Positions 55,153-64,000 of a stretch of 64,000 nucleotides of DNA are shown here, piece by piece. The DNA comes from Elmis aenea. Taxonomy: Eukaryota > Arthropoda > Insecta > Coleoptera > Elmidae. The position numbers and the translations under genes are program-made. How positions within the stretch are numbered: position 1 is the first letter of the stretch; each line of letters begins with the position of its first letter. The stretch is from assembly GCA_947652605.1 (NCBI GenBank), contig OX393581.1:27522788-27586787 (forward strand), in the 5' to 3' direction. The notes under the pieces were generated by a model. The model did not search any database. It saw only the letters and a program-made list of their open reading frames with translations, and was not told the DNA's origin.

Positions 55153-55460
55153 TCATTCTAGGTACACTTTCCAGTACACCTACTTTGTTACGACTTATCT
55201 CAAATTAAATGAGAGCGACGGGCGATATGTACATATCTTAGAGCTTAAATCAAACTGCTTAATTAAACATTTTTACTTTCAAATCCAATTTAATGATGAA
55301 TATTTCAATTATTAAACCATTTAAATAAATTTATTGTAACCCATTTCTTCTTTAAATTTTTATTTTAATAATTGAACATTAAAATTCTTATAAAATATTT
55401 AAAACAACGACGATATACAAATTATTAAAGTAAGTAAAGTAAATCTCGTCAAAAGTAATG
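55153..55460 (-). pseudogene. Nuclear copy of mitochondrial 12S rRNA (3' part)
   Basis: In rRNA sense the 3' end reads GTAACAAAGTAGGTGTACTG, preceded by ATCGCCCGTCGCTCTCA (the universal 12S primer site), AAATGGGTTACAATAAA and TATATCGTCGTTG. The 5' half, with the GGATTAGATACCC-type site, is not present. Orientation matches the neighbouring 16S and tRNA pieces, so it is one transferred segment (numt). Confidence 0.85.
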
Positions 55461-56470
55461 TTTAATTTTTAAATTACTACAAAAATTATTGTTCCTATTT
55501 CTTTTGAAAAGAAAAGTTAGTAACCCCTTCCACAAATTGATTTTTTTAAAATTCCAAGTTCCAATCTACATCACCTATTTCTTTTGTCAATAAATAATGA
55601 CTATTACAGCAAAAGTTGTTTCATTTTATACCATAACATTTGAACAAATAAATTATAATAATTTTACACAATTTTAGTATCACTTAGATCGGATGCTTCG
55701 AATTTTCTAACAAACCAATACATAAACAACAAATTGCATAAAAATTAACTAACATTTGAAGAGTTTCAACTCAAAACCCGCTTTAAATTTTTCACTAGTT
55801 TTTTTTAATAATTTATATTATTTTTTTATTTAATTTAATAATCAAGTTCAGTAACGTTTTTAAATTAATACTTTATTACGAATATCTAGAAACAGAATTA
55901 AGATAAAATTCGTTTGTTTTCATCATCTAAATTGCAAATATTTATTAGCAGATTTTGGATCTAAAAAGTCACATAGCGGGCTTTAAATCTAGACAGCTCA
56001 TTTGTTAGATGTTAAAAGTTTAATTTCTTATTAATTGCTCTAATTTGGAAGTTGTTTACTAAGGATTACTCGTTTTTAGTAAGTATTGATCAATTTGCAT
56101 CCAGAATATAATTTTGTGTGATACCACTAATTTTAAATGTGCTCCCGCCACTTGTTTTACGCTATTCCACTTAAAACCCTCTTCAAACACCACAATGGTT
56201 ATTTTTGATAAGCATACATACAAAATACTAATGTGCCTCCTTGCGCGTTTGCCAAGTTTCGGACGCAAGAAAGTGTGTTGTGTGTGTGGAGGTCTGTCAG
56301 TCAAGCATGTCTATGGACATGTATATGTGTATTAGTTGGTGGCGCCACCTAATAACATTTCTGTTAACTCAAGTGTATAACTGTATATGTATAACCATCG
56401 AACTAGCCTCCACCATAAAATTCGCTATGCGCTTGTCCGTGACGTCTTTAAGCATTTAAATCACATATAC
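55461..56470. other. AT-rich DNA right of the numt
   Basis: May include more diverged mitochondrial sequence, but no conserved 12S block was recognised. Two overlapping frames near 56059-56459 show no motif. Confidence 0.3.
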
Positions 56471-56587
56471 ACGGGGATACCTAGTCGCCTCCGATTTTAC
56501 TTACTCGCCTCCGTTTTCGGAGGCGAGTAATACTTTTACACGTATACATACGGAGGCAAGTTTGACGTTTTGCATATATATATATAT

Positions 56588-56933
56588 AAATGAATGTATG
56601 TATGTATGTATGTTTGTATGGATGTTTGTCCTTTATGCATTCCTATACCATTCATCCGATCCTGACCAAATTTGGCACAGATAATCTATAGGACCATGGG
56701 AAGAAGATAGGCTATATAAGAATTCCCAAAAGTTCCAAAAATTCCCAAAAGAACCAAAATTCCCAAAAGATCCAAATATCACAAAAGTTTCAAAATTCTC
56801 AATAGATACAAAAATTCCCAAAAGATCAAAAATTCTCAAAAGGTCAAAAACGTCCACCGGGCGCGAGCGCGAAGCGCGAGTAGTCTGTGATTGATAAAAA
56901 AATTCACCGAGCGAAGCCGGGTCACTACGCTAG
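56588..56933 (+). mobile_element. Non-autonomous Helitron, second copy
   Basis: Near-identical to 35355-35719 from AATGAATGTATGTATG through to the end GGGTCACTACGCTAG, followed by T. Its 5' TCTTC is missing because the TA tract of the neighbouring large element takes its place. Frames at 56633-56857 are repeat translations. Confidence 0.7.
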
Positions 56934-58958
56934 TATAGGTACCATAAAAACACACTATAGAACCTGACTTTTTAAAAGTATTTTGATGAGGTGTTGTTTT
57001 TTTTTTAAATGTTAATTGAAAACGAAATTTGTAAATATAACAATGTTTAATTATTTGATGTGACAACCAAACACCAATAAATTGTAATCGAAATACGTGT
57101 ACGTATTATGAAATATGGAAAGGTAAAGGATAAGAGGATGTCGGCAAAATATTTATCCTTTGGTAGGTGTTACAAATGAAGCATCAAATTTTATCATAAA
57201 AATACCTATAAACATTCAAAATTTGGGACCAAAATATAAAAATATATATCAGTTTAAAATTTCGAATGTGTGTTATTTTTTTGTTGTGAAACTTATTCTG
57301 TGGGTAATTTTTTCCTGTGTAACTTCTTCTCTATATAATTTCTTTTGTGTAATTTCGGTATGTAACAAAAATTTGCAAAAAATTGTAAAGCGGGGAATTC
57401 GCAAGGCAAGGTGATATTGCCCGTTCACAACTCTTTACAATTGTGTGCGTTTGATTCCTACATTCATAATGTTCATTGAAGAGCTATTGCGTTTTCTTCT
57501 GGCGAATAAAGATATCCGTTTCTGTACTACGCGTCAGAATTTTAAATATATTTTAACTTCTTTTATTTTGAAGTAACAAATCGTAAATGCAGAGTTTTGT
57601 AAAGCGGGTGGTTTTTAAGTGGTCTGTACCCTCAATTAATGTACCGGTAAAACAATTAAGCAATATTGCTCCAATTTAGCCCGACTTCTAAGATAAACAA
57701 TGTACTTATTTTGGGCTTCAGATTTTGGACACTATGTTTAACATTTATTAAATTGCGAATTGCCGTTACTACGAAAATCCCCACTGCCTATTAGTAGGTA
57801 CCTACTGCATTATACTAACAAAACTTTTTTTTCGTTTGCTTGATTATTGATTCCTGAAAACCGCGTCGTTAAGTAAACAAACCGTGAGCGAGCACTTAAA
57901 TTTTATAGAAAAACCATTTTCCGTTTTATCAATTACACTATCATCGCCTAGTATAAATGTAAAAATCCTTTTTAAATTGCAAAACAGGAATTTATATAAG
58001 AAAGTATTAAATATTATGTGTCTAAGGTAAAAAGTATATCTTTTTGTTTTAATAACATTCGTAGCCGTCACGAGACAACTACCTACCTAGTGACTTGTGC
58101 ACGCGGATCTGCTGCTGGCAACGTAATTCAGAAAAACTTTATTTACAGTATGAGTATTACATAGCAAAAGTCATAACTCAGAAAAATCGTTAAGTGAAAA
58201 AATTATTACCTATTTCCAGTCACACAATCATCTCTAAGGTTCAATTAATATCTGTTTACACATTATTTCTATTTGTGAACAGTTTTTTTTTAATGTATTT
58301 AAAACCTTTTTTTGTTTGTAATAGTTTTGATAACATAAATGATTATTTAGATCAAGTAAGTGCTTTCTCGCTTTCTGCAACACTATTTTTAAATCGATTT
58401 ACTAAGTGATAGTTCAATTAGAACGTCCAAATATAGAATAGATTATGTCTCATGCAGATTTATTTTAACTATAATCGCGACAGTTGATACGTATAAATAG
58501 AATTGCCATAAAAATTGAGGACAAGGTCTTTTCTTTTAACTGTTATAAACTCTTAACGTAACCAATTAAAAAGAAATTAGTAAGTTGTTTATATAAATTA
58601 AGCTGAAACAATCTAAATAATCGATAGTTATGTAAGAAAATTTTTAAAATAAGAGTCGCACCTTCATTTGGAGGCGACAATGAAATCCTATTATTCTTGT
58701 GACATTTAAAGTTATTCGTGTTTGGATCATCTTCTTTAAGTTCAAGGTATTGATATTTTGTAGCGGATTTTATTGCAAAAGAAACTCATTGAATTTAAAT
58801 CACTCCAAGCATTACCGAAACAGGTGTTGTAATAATTTTTAATAATATTCGCAGTTTCTAGGTGTAAAACTGGTAGGTTCTCATGACAGTTTTGATGAAA
58901 CGCATGAAATCTATTTGTTCTGTGTGTTATAAGAAAGTATTATGGGTTTTGTTGAAAT
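56934..58958. other. Unannotated DNA
   Basis: Nothing recognised. Frames such as 57160-57414 and 58194-58409 are T-rich hydrophobic translations without motifs. Confidence 0.3.
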
Positions 58959-58970
58959 AAAAGTGTATCA

Positions 58971-59225
58971 ACCGAGCTCCGTGGCTGGTTGGTACGCAAC
59001 CTTCCGAGTTAATCGGGAGGTCGTGGGTTCGAATCCCACGGCCGTCTGTCATCGTAGAGGTTTCAGGTGGTTTCCTCTACCTACTATAGGCAAATGCTGT
59101 GACAGTACTTCCACCTACCCTTACCTTACCCAACCTTTCCTTGTTCCCCGCCCCCTCCTCCCGGACGCTAATGGCCATAGCAGTCGAAGCGTCCTTAAAC
59201 ACTCAATTAAAAAAAAAAAAAAAAA
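58971..59225 (+). mobile_element. tRNA-derived SINE with 12-bp target duplication
   Basis: The head (58973-59047) has a pol III A-box-like GTGGCTGGTTGGTAC and a B-box GGTTCGAATCC, and folds partly like a tRNA (ACCTTCCG faces CGGGAGGT; GTGGG faces CCCAC). A unique GC-richer body of about 160 bp is followed by an A tract. AAAAGTGTATCA flanks it at 58959-58970 and 59226-59237. It was inserted by a LINE partner not identified here. It is a SINE, not a working tRNA gene. Confidence 0.85.
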
Positions 59226-59436
59226 AAAAGTGTATCATATTAAATTCAATGTAACGTGTTGTACAATTTGTTTCTTAAGGTTATTTAAAATCCGACTTTA
59301 AGACGAGCTAAACTTAGCGTACTTGCGCAGTGTGTTTTTAAATATATTTAATGATTAATTAGTATTATTGCTTCTTTAACATACATCAAGTACGAAACAT
59401 TGTTATGAAAAACTAACATTCTTATTTTTATAATAT

Positions 59437-59940
59437 TGTGTCATTCAAAACGTATTAAAAAGAAATAAAGTTTTTTAATTTATTATACTCAAAAACTTAT
59501 TATTTTTGCAAGCTGGCTCATGGTTAAAAAAGTTTCGTGCAAATTCATATGACACTAGATTTTAGTGATGTTTTCACACGAATAATTTTGAAAATAACAG
59601 CATGTAACATATGAAGCTTTTTTATTATTTTTAAACTGTAGCTTTTTATGTTGCATTTTGTTTTCAAATTCGAACATGGCGTATAATTTAAATTAATTGA
59701 AAACTATTATAGTTACAAGTGAATAGATATATCAAATTACAAGGAGCTTAAATGTGAAACGATATAAAAACCAAAATTTCTGCAAGTGATGTAAGCTATC
59801 GCGTAAGTACAGATAACGACTAATTATTTTTCCCGTTTAATTGGTTTTAGACCATGCACCAACATTAATGAACAATACAATTTTTGGGAATAACAAATTT
59901 AAAAAACTTTTATTTGTTGCACACTTTTTGAATGACACTA
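59437..59940. mobile_element. Foldback family N, copy 2 (about 500 bp)
   Basis: Left GTGTCATTCAAAACGTATT, right TGCACACTTTTTGAATGACA. Internal words such as CATATGACACTAGATTTTAG (59548) and TTAGACCATGCACCAAC (59847) are shared with 27147-28022. Confidence 0.65.
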
Positions 59941-60349
59941 GGTTTGTTCCAGCAGTGTGTTTTGTTCTAATTCATGCACTGATAAACTATTTTATGCAAA
60001 TGCGTCAACTATTAAGTAATAAACGAATTAGCCACTGCCGGCACTAACGAAATGCGTAACTGTAAATGACATTTGTATCTATAGAGTTCATAGAAATTTA
60101 AGGAGCGCAACTGTAAACTTCTTGAGAAACCAGTACTAACTTGGGACTGGCAGGGCGATGCATAGTTACCAGAGGCCCCGTTAGTTGTAAACAGCGCATG
60201 CGTGTAATAATCTCAGCGCTAGTTCTTCCCTTCGTTCATGTACTGCTTTTACCGTCCGATGAACGATCAGAACCATGCTGGAACGCTATATCGATACTGC
60301 GTATGAATGATCGTTCATTACATCGTGCATAGCCTTGCTGGAACAAACC
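59941..60349. mobile_element. MITE family T, copy 2 (409 bp)
   Basis: TA-GGTTTGTTCCAGCAGTG on the left and TTGCTGGAACAAACC-TA on the right form inverted ends. It matches 6004-6438 in inverted orientation (for example TCATGTACTGCTTTTACCGT at 60236). It abuts family N copy 2 directly. Confidence 0.7.
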
Positions 60350-61463
60350 TACTGTATATAAAATGTAGAAGTACAGGGCAAGTATGGACACATGCGTGCG
60401 AAACAAGCCTTTATTATTCAATCTTTTTTCATATAGCGCAAAGTATCATTAATTTACATAGAATACATACTATAGAATTACGAATATCATTTTTTTCCTT
60501 GTCTGAATGATATTTTGTTCGTACAACTTAGATTGCTTAGATTATGTCATATAAGGTTGAAAACCACAGGGATGTTTCTTGTAATATCCTCTTAAGGATA
60601 GTCGGTAGCCGTCGTTTTAGTGTTATTCTGTAAAGCGTTAAAAACAGCATTTTTTAAGGTTCAATGTCTTCGTAAAGTTCAATAAAACGTATTTTAACTA
60701 AAAACTAGCAAAATTAATAGCAAATTATTTTTATTATAATTCGTATCTTGAATTTTTTTTTAATGTTTTGCACAATATGCGGTTTAAAGTTTAAAAACAT
60801 CATTTTGTATATTAGTTTGCATTGTGCAAATATTGTCCGTCTCGTGCAAAAGTTAAGACAAGTAGAACTGATTCTGAAATGACTTGGCAACTTTTTGTGT
60901 ATTTCATGTAAATGACTGGTTCAGCAAGAACTTTTAAGTACAACTTTGGATCTGATATCCCCACGTATCCAATTCGATCGTAACGTTTCAAATTGTCCAA
61001 ACTCTAGCAATCCGCCGCAGCCGCAGTCAGTATTTTTGACCGCATAGGCTTTAAACTTCATCGTTAGAACTTCAGCATTAACGTTATTACAAGCTTATTG
61101 TAGACCTAATCTACAAATGGGAAACATTTAAAATTTAACAAATCGTACTAATGCGATTACTTACGCTTGTTCTTATTAATTGCTACATTCAGTTCAGTTT
61201 ATAAACAGGCAATAAAATTTAATGTTCTTCTGTTATACAGAGTTAAATGTGCCTAAGTAATAATATACAGAACGGCCCAGAGACAATTACAACTACAATT
61301 ATCTCGTTTGCTTTTAGAAAATGACCCAACAAAACTTGCCTAATATTAAAAGGAGAAGAATGTTGTTAACAATGGCAAAAAATGTAGGCATTTGAATTTT
61401 TGATGTGATACGTTAACTTTTTAGGCTCATCCTTGACTCTACCTTTTTTTTATAGGCGTATCC
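60350..61463. other. Unannotated DNA
   Basis: Nothing recognised. Confidence 0.3.
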
Positions 61464-61471
61464 CCTTTAAT

Positions 61472-62947
61472 CAGGGTTGGGCAAAATTGCATTTTTATTT
61501 AGAAATATCAAAAATCATTGATTTAAATTTAAAAAACCAAAAAAATCTAAAATTCGTGTTTTTGTGTTTTTTTTAAGAAACTTGACTGTTTTTTCTTTTT
61601 ACAACTAATTTATTCATTATTTACCCTACATTGTATCTTCTATACAGCGTCATTCAAAAAGTATCAACAACTAAAAAAGTTTTTTATGAAAAATTTCTCA
61701 AAAACTTTTATTATTGATAAAAATTGGTGGATGACCTAAAACTAATTTTAAGATGAAAAAATGTCTCAAAAATTTATATGATACTAGATTTTAGTGATTT
61801 CAGAAATATTCACGAGAGTAAAGTGGCCTTATTTTAAGAGTTGCAAAAAAGCTTCACAGAGAAAGATTGTTTAAAATTCAAAAATACAATCAAAAGTGAA
61901 ATTTGTCGTTAAATTTAAATTTTTATTTTTATAATAATTAATTCTAACAGCCAAAAAATCTGCAAAAATGGAAAAGTTTTTTATTATCGGTTCTCAAATA
62001 ATTTTATCTTTAAGAAAAGTTGGAGCATGATGTAAAGCTAATTTTAAGTTAAAAAAAGTTCAATTTAAATTCATATAACACTAGATTTTAACGATTTTAG
62101 AAATATTAGGAAGAGTAAAGGACCCTTATTTTAAAAAGGTTTAAAAAAAAGTCGTTTACAATCTAAAAATAATAATATATAAATTATCGTTTCCCCTTGA
62201 TTTTTTTAGTCCTAAAATAAGACCACTTTAATCTTGCGAACTGTTCTAAAATCGCTAAAAGCTAGTGTTTTTTTAAACTTGAAATAAGTTTTAGACCATG
62301 CACTAACTTATCTCAAGAATAAAACCTTATGAAAAATTTTTAATAAAAAACTTATCTATTAGTTGCAAGCTTTTTGAATGTTGAACTACTATAAAATTCC
62401 AAAATGAAATTATAACGTCAAATTTCGTATTGTCATATTTGTGATTTCTAAACAATTTTTTCCCATGAATTTTTCTGTAAGTTTAAAATAAGGGCACTTA
62501 ACTTTTGCGAATATTTTTAAAATAGTTCAAATGTAGTGTCAGATGATTTTTTTTCCATCCATTTTAGGTCATGCACCAACTTTTGTAAAGGATACAATTT
62601 TCTGAGAAATTGATAATAAAAAACTTTTTTAATTGTTGCAGACTTTTTGAATTAAGCTGTAGATCTTTTGACCGTAAAATTAATTATTATTGTGAAAATT
62701 TACAAAGTAAAACTACCGGAACAGGAAAATTCCTGTAGAGACTTTATTTCTCCCTAACCTATAAGAAGGCAATAGACAACATTTCCGGCGGTTGTAAAAC
62801 GTACATTTAATTTATGTGACGTGTGACGTTGACTAGTGAAAATAAATAAAAATTTATTTAAATCATGATTTCAATTTTAACAAACACCTGATTTAAATCA
62901 TGAATTTAATCATGATTTTAATCATGATTTTAATCAGGCCAAGCCTG
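61472..62947. mobile_element. hAT element with AATCATGATT subterminal repeats
   Basis: Left tip CAGGGTTGGGCAAAATT; right tip, reverse complement, CAGGCTTGGCCTGATT. Flanks CCTTTAAT (61464-61471) and CCCTTAAT (62948-62955) agree in 7 of 8 positions. AATCATGATT / TTTAAATCATG words crowd the right end. It contains a nested family N element. No transposase. Confidence 0.6.
61645..62659. mobile_element. Foldback family N, copy 3 (1015 bp)
   Basis: TA-CAGCGTCATTCAAAAAGTA on the left, GACTTTTTGAATTAAGCTG-TA on the right. The interior is a series of inverted repeats of the AAAAGTTTTTTATTA / CTAGATTTTA type shared with 27147-28022. Confidence 0.75.
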
Positions 62948-62955
62948 CCCTTAAT

Positions 62956-63429
62956 CCTTAAGATTTTTTTAAATTAGTTCCAGATTATGGTATTTTTTAA
63001 TTTAATTTATTTGTTTACAGACCAGAGTAATGTACATTAGTTATTACAGCAAATAATAATTGTGTTGGATTGTATCCAAAGTGCAAACAAATTTATTGTG
63101 AAGCAATGTAAAACGACACAGAACAACTGTGATATTGCAAATTACAAAATGTTCACAATTAGCTCTAAAATTTGTGTATAATAAGTAAGATTGAACGTGT
63201 CCTCGACACCGAAAATTACAAGAGGATCCGATTAAGAAGAAGAAATTTAACGTACATATTTAGCAAAACAAGCTGGGAAACACAGAAAGCCATTCGCATA
63301 CAGTTGTTATGCTGATAATATTAATAAATCACTTGTTTTCAGTTCGTATCTTTGGATCTTAGTAAATTAAATTTTTTACAAAACAGTTAGAACAGATTAA
63401 AGCAATGTTTAATAATAACTTAAAATGTA
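62956..63429. other. Unannotated DNA
   Basis: Nothing recognised. Confidence 0.3.
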
Positions 63430-63538
63430 CAGGGTGAAATGTGTTGTTTGGGTAACTTTGTTATTATAAGAGTTACTTAGTGGGTTGAATTAGCAAAGTT
63501 GGGCTAATAAGTCAAATGTCAAGATTGTTGTCACCCTG
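63430..63538. mobile_element. Mini-MITE (109 bp), TA-CAGGGTGAAATG tips
   Basis: TA-less left flank (GT) and TA on the right; CAGGGTGAAATGTGTTG faces GATTGTTGTCACCCTG. Too short to code. Confidence 0.65.
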
Positions 63539-64000
63539 TAGTGTATAGTACTACACCAAAAATAGTTTCTTTATTTACAAAAACAAAAATCAAACTAAGT
63601 TTTGAGTAATAATAAGCAAATTTGTGCCATCTTATTAGGGACGGATTTAAGATTAGTTAGATCCTAAACTTAAAAAATTAAATTAAATTAAAATTGTACT
63701 GCTTTTGTAAAAATAAATTGTTTATTATTGAAATAAGTAGTATTTCTGGTAGACTTACCCGTACCCTCTACACAAAGCGGTAATGCATAATATGTTATTC
63801 CACTCTATTGCCAATGTTTACTGACTGCTAAATTGTCTTAGGCATTGTTGGCACATTAAGAATGAAACTTTATATTTTATCTTTGAGTAAATTGTTTCAC
63901 AATTTAAAACTGATTACATAACCCAAGATTAAACATTGTCGTTATCATTTTTGCTTGTGTTAATAAATTTTAAACCAAGACTTGTTGTTATATCGTTTAA
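63539..64000. other. Unannotated DNA to the window end
   Basis: Nothing recognised. Confidence 0.3.

Larger units (their letters stand above)
50584..56573. mobile_element. Second (TA)n-bounded structure, CGCCTCC subterminal repeats
   Basis: Left end TTGCACGCCTATCTTACTCG then CCTCCATACGTA; right end, read in reverse complement, TGCAAAACGTCAAACTTGCC then TCCGTATGTATACG. The two are similar over about 40 bp. The word CGCCTCC (or GGAGGCG) clusters at both ends: 50608 and 50801 at the left, and 56486, 56507, 56519 and 56551 (as GGAGGCA) at the right. A (TA)n tract adjoins each end. Inside lie the hAT stack and the mitochondrial insert. No transposase of its own was recognised; the classification is open. 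Confidence 0.4.

Noticed and set aside
58973..59047. A tRNA gene
   Set aside because: The B box and partial cloverleaf are present, but the segment is the head of a SINE with an A tail and a target duplication, and the loop lacks a normal T at position 33.
1..64000. CRISPR arrays, bacterial operons, riboswitches or Rho-independent terminators
   Set aside because: Spliced exons, LTR and TIR elements and a numt show eukaryotic DNA; the regular repeats present are transposon arms or microsatellites.

Overview
The window looks like insect nuclear DNA, most probably from a beetle or another insect with a large repeat-rich genome. It is very AT-rich, gene-poor and packed with DNA transposons. It carries spliced animal Golgi-enzyme exons, and its nuclear copy of mitochondrial DNA has the insect order (16S, tRNA-Val, 12S, all on one strand). 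The order is an inference; nothing seen here fixes the species.

Host genes are sparse. One exon at 14963-15231 (+) has clean splice sites and encodes the segment just before the catalytic domain of a polypeptide GalNAc-transferase (pgant family). At 34182-35279 (-) three exons form the catalytic part and true C-terminus of a beta-1,4-galactosyltransferase family enzyme; the 48-codon last exon was found by reading the splice sites. The remaining sequence behaves like intronic or intergenic DNA filled by mobile elements.

The most unusual object is the Ty3/gypsy-type LTR retrotransposon at 18970-24050 (sense on the minus strand). Its two 248-bp LTRs look identical by eye, it has a 4-bp TATA target duplication, a polypurine tract, and one open reading frame of 1508 codons. 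Gag, zinc knuckle, protease, RNase H and integrase are recognisable with their key residues. The fingers and palm of reverse transcriptase, including the YxDD motif, are absent. An acidic, Ser/Asn/Lys-rich stretch of about 290 residues sits in their place.

The most abundant material is a family of Tc1/mariner-like foldback elements whose tips read TA-CAGGGTG. They occur at about 1.0-2.5, 10.1-14.9, 16.4-17.9, 24.1-24.7, 31.1-32.2, 48.2-49.1, 51.3-53.5 and 63.4 kb. Several keep scraps of mariner transposase, which links them to autonomous parents. The largest (12279-14436) is a near-perfect palindrome with arms of about 850 bp that carry the same small insertions at mirrored positions.

Other mobile DNA: hAT elements (11.7, 16.0-18.2, 51.2-54.7 and 61.5-62.9 kb, three with an exact or near-exact 8-bp duplication), a pogo/Tigger-like element (26.6-28.5 kb), two PIF/Harbinger-type MITEs with TAA duplications (29.0 and 39.2 kb), a piggyBac element with TTAA duplication (44.6-45.8 kb), Helitrons (18959..25234, 35355-35719, 56588-56933), a tRNA-derived SINE with a 12-bp duplication (58971-59225), and LINE pieces (6.9-7.1, 37.3-38.4 and 40.5-41.5 kb). 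Two large TA-tract-bounded structures (46.2-50.6 and 50.6-56.6 kb) have their own subterminal repeat words and cannot be assigned to a superfamily here. Nesting gives a relative time order: for example Helitron, then foldback element, then gypsy at 19-25 kb, and host DNA with numt, then hAT, then mariner and a MITE at 51-55 kb.
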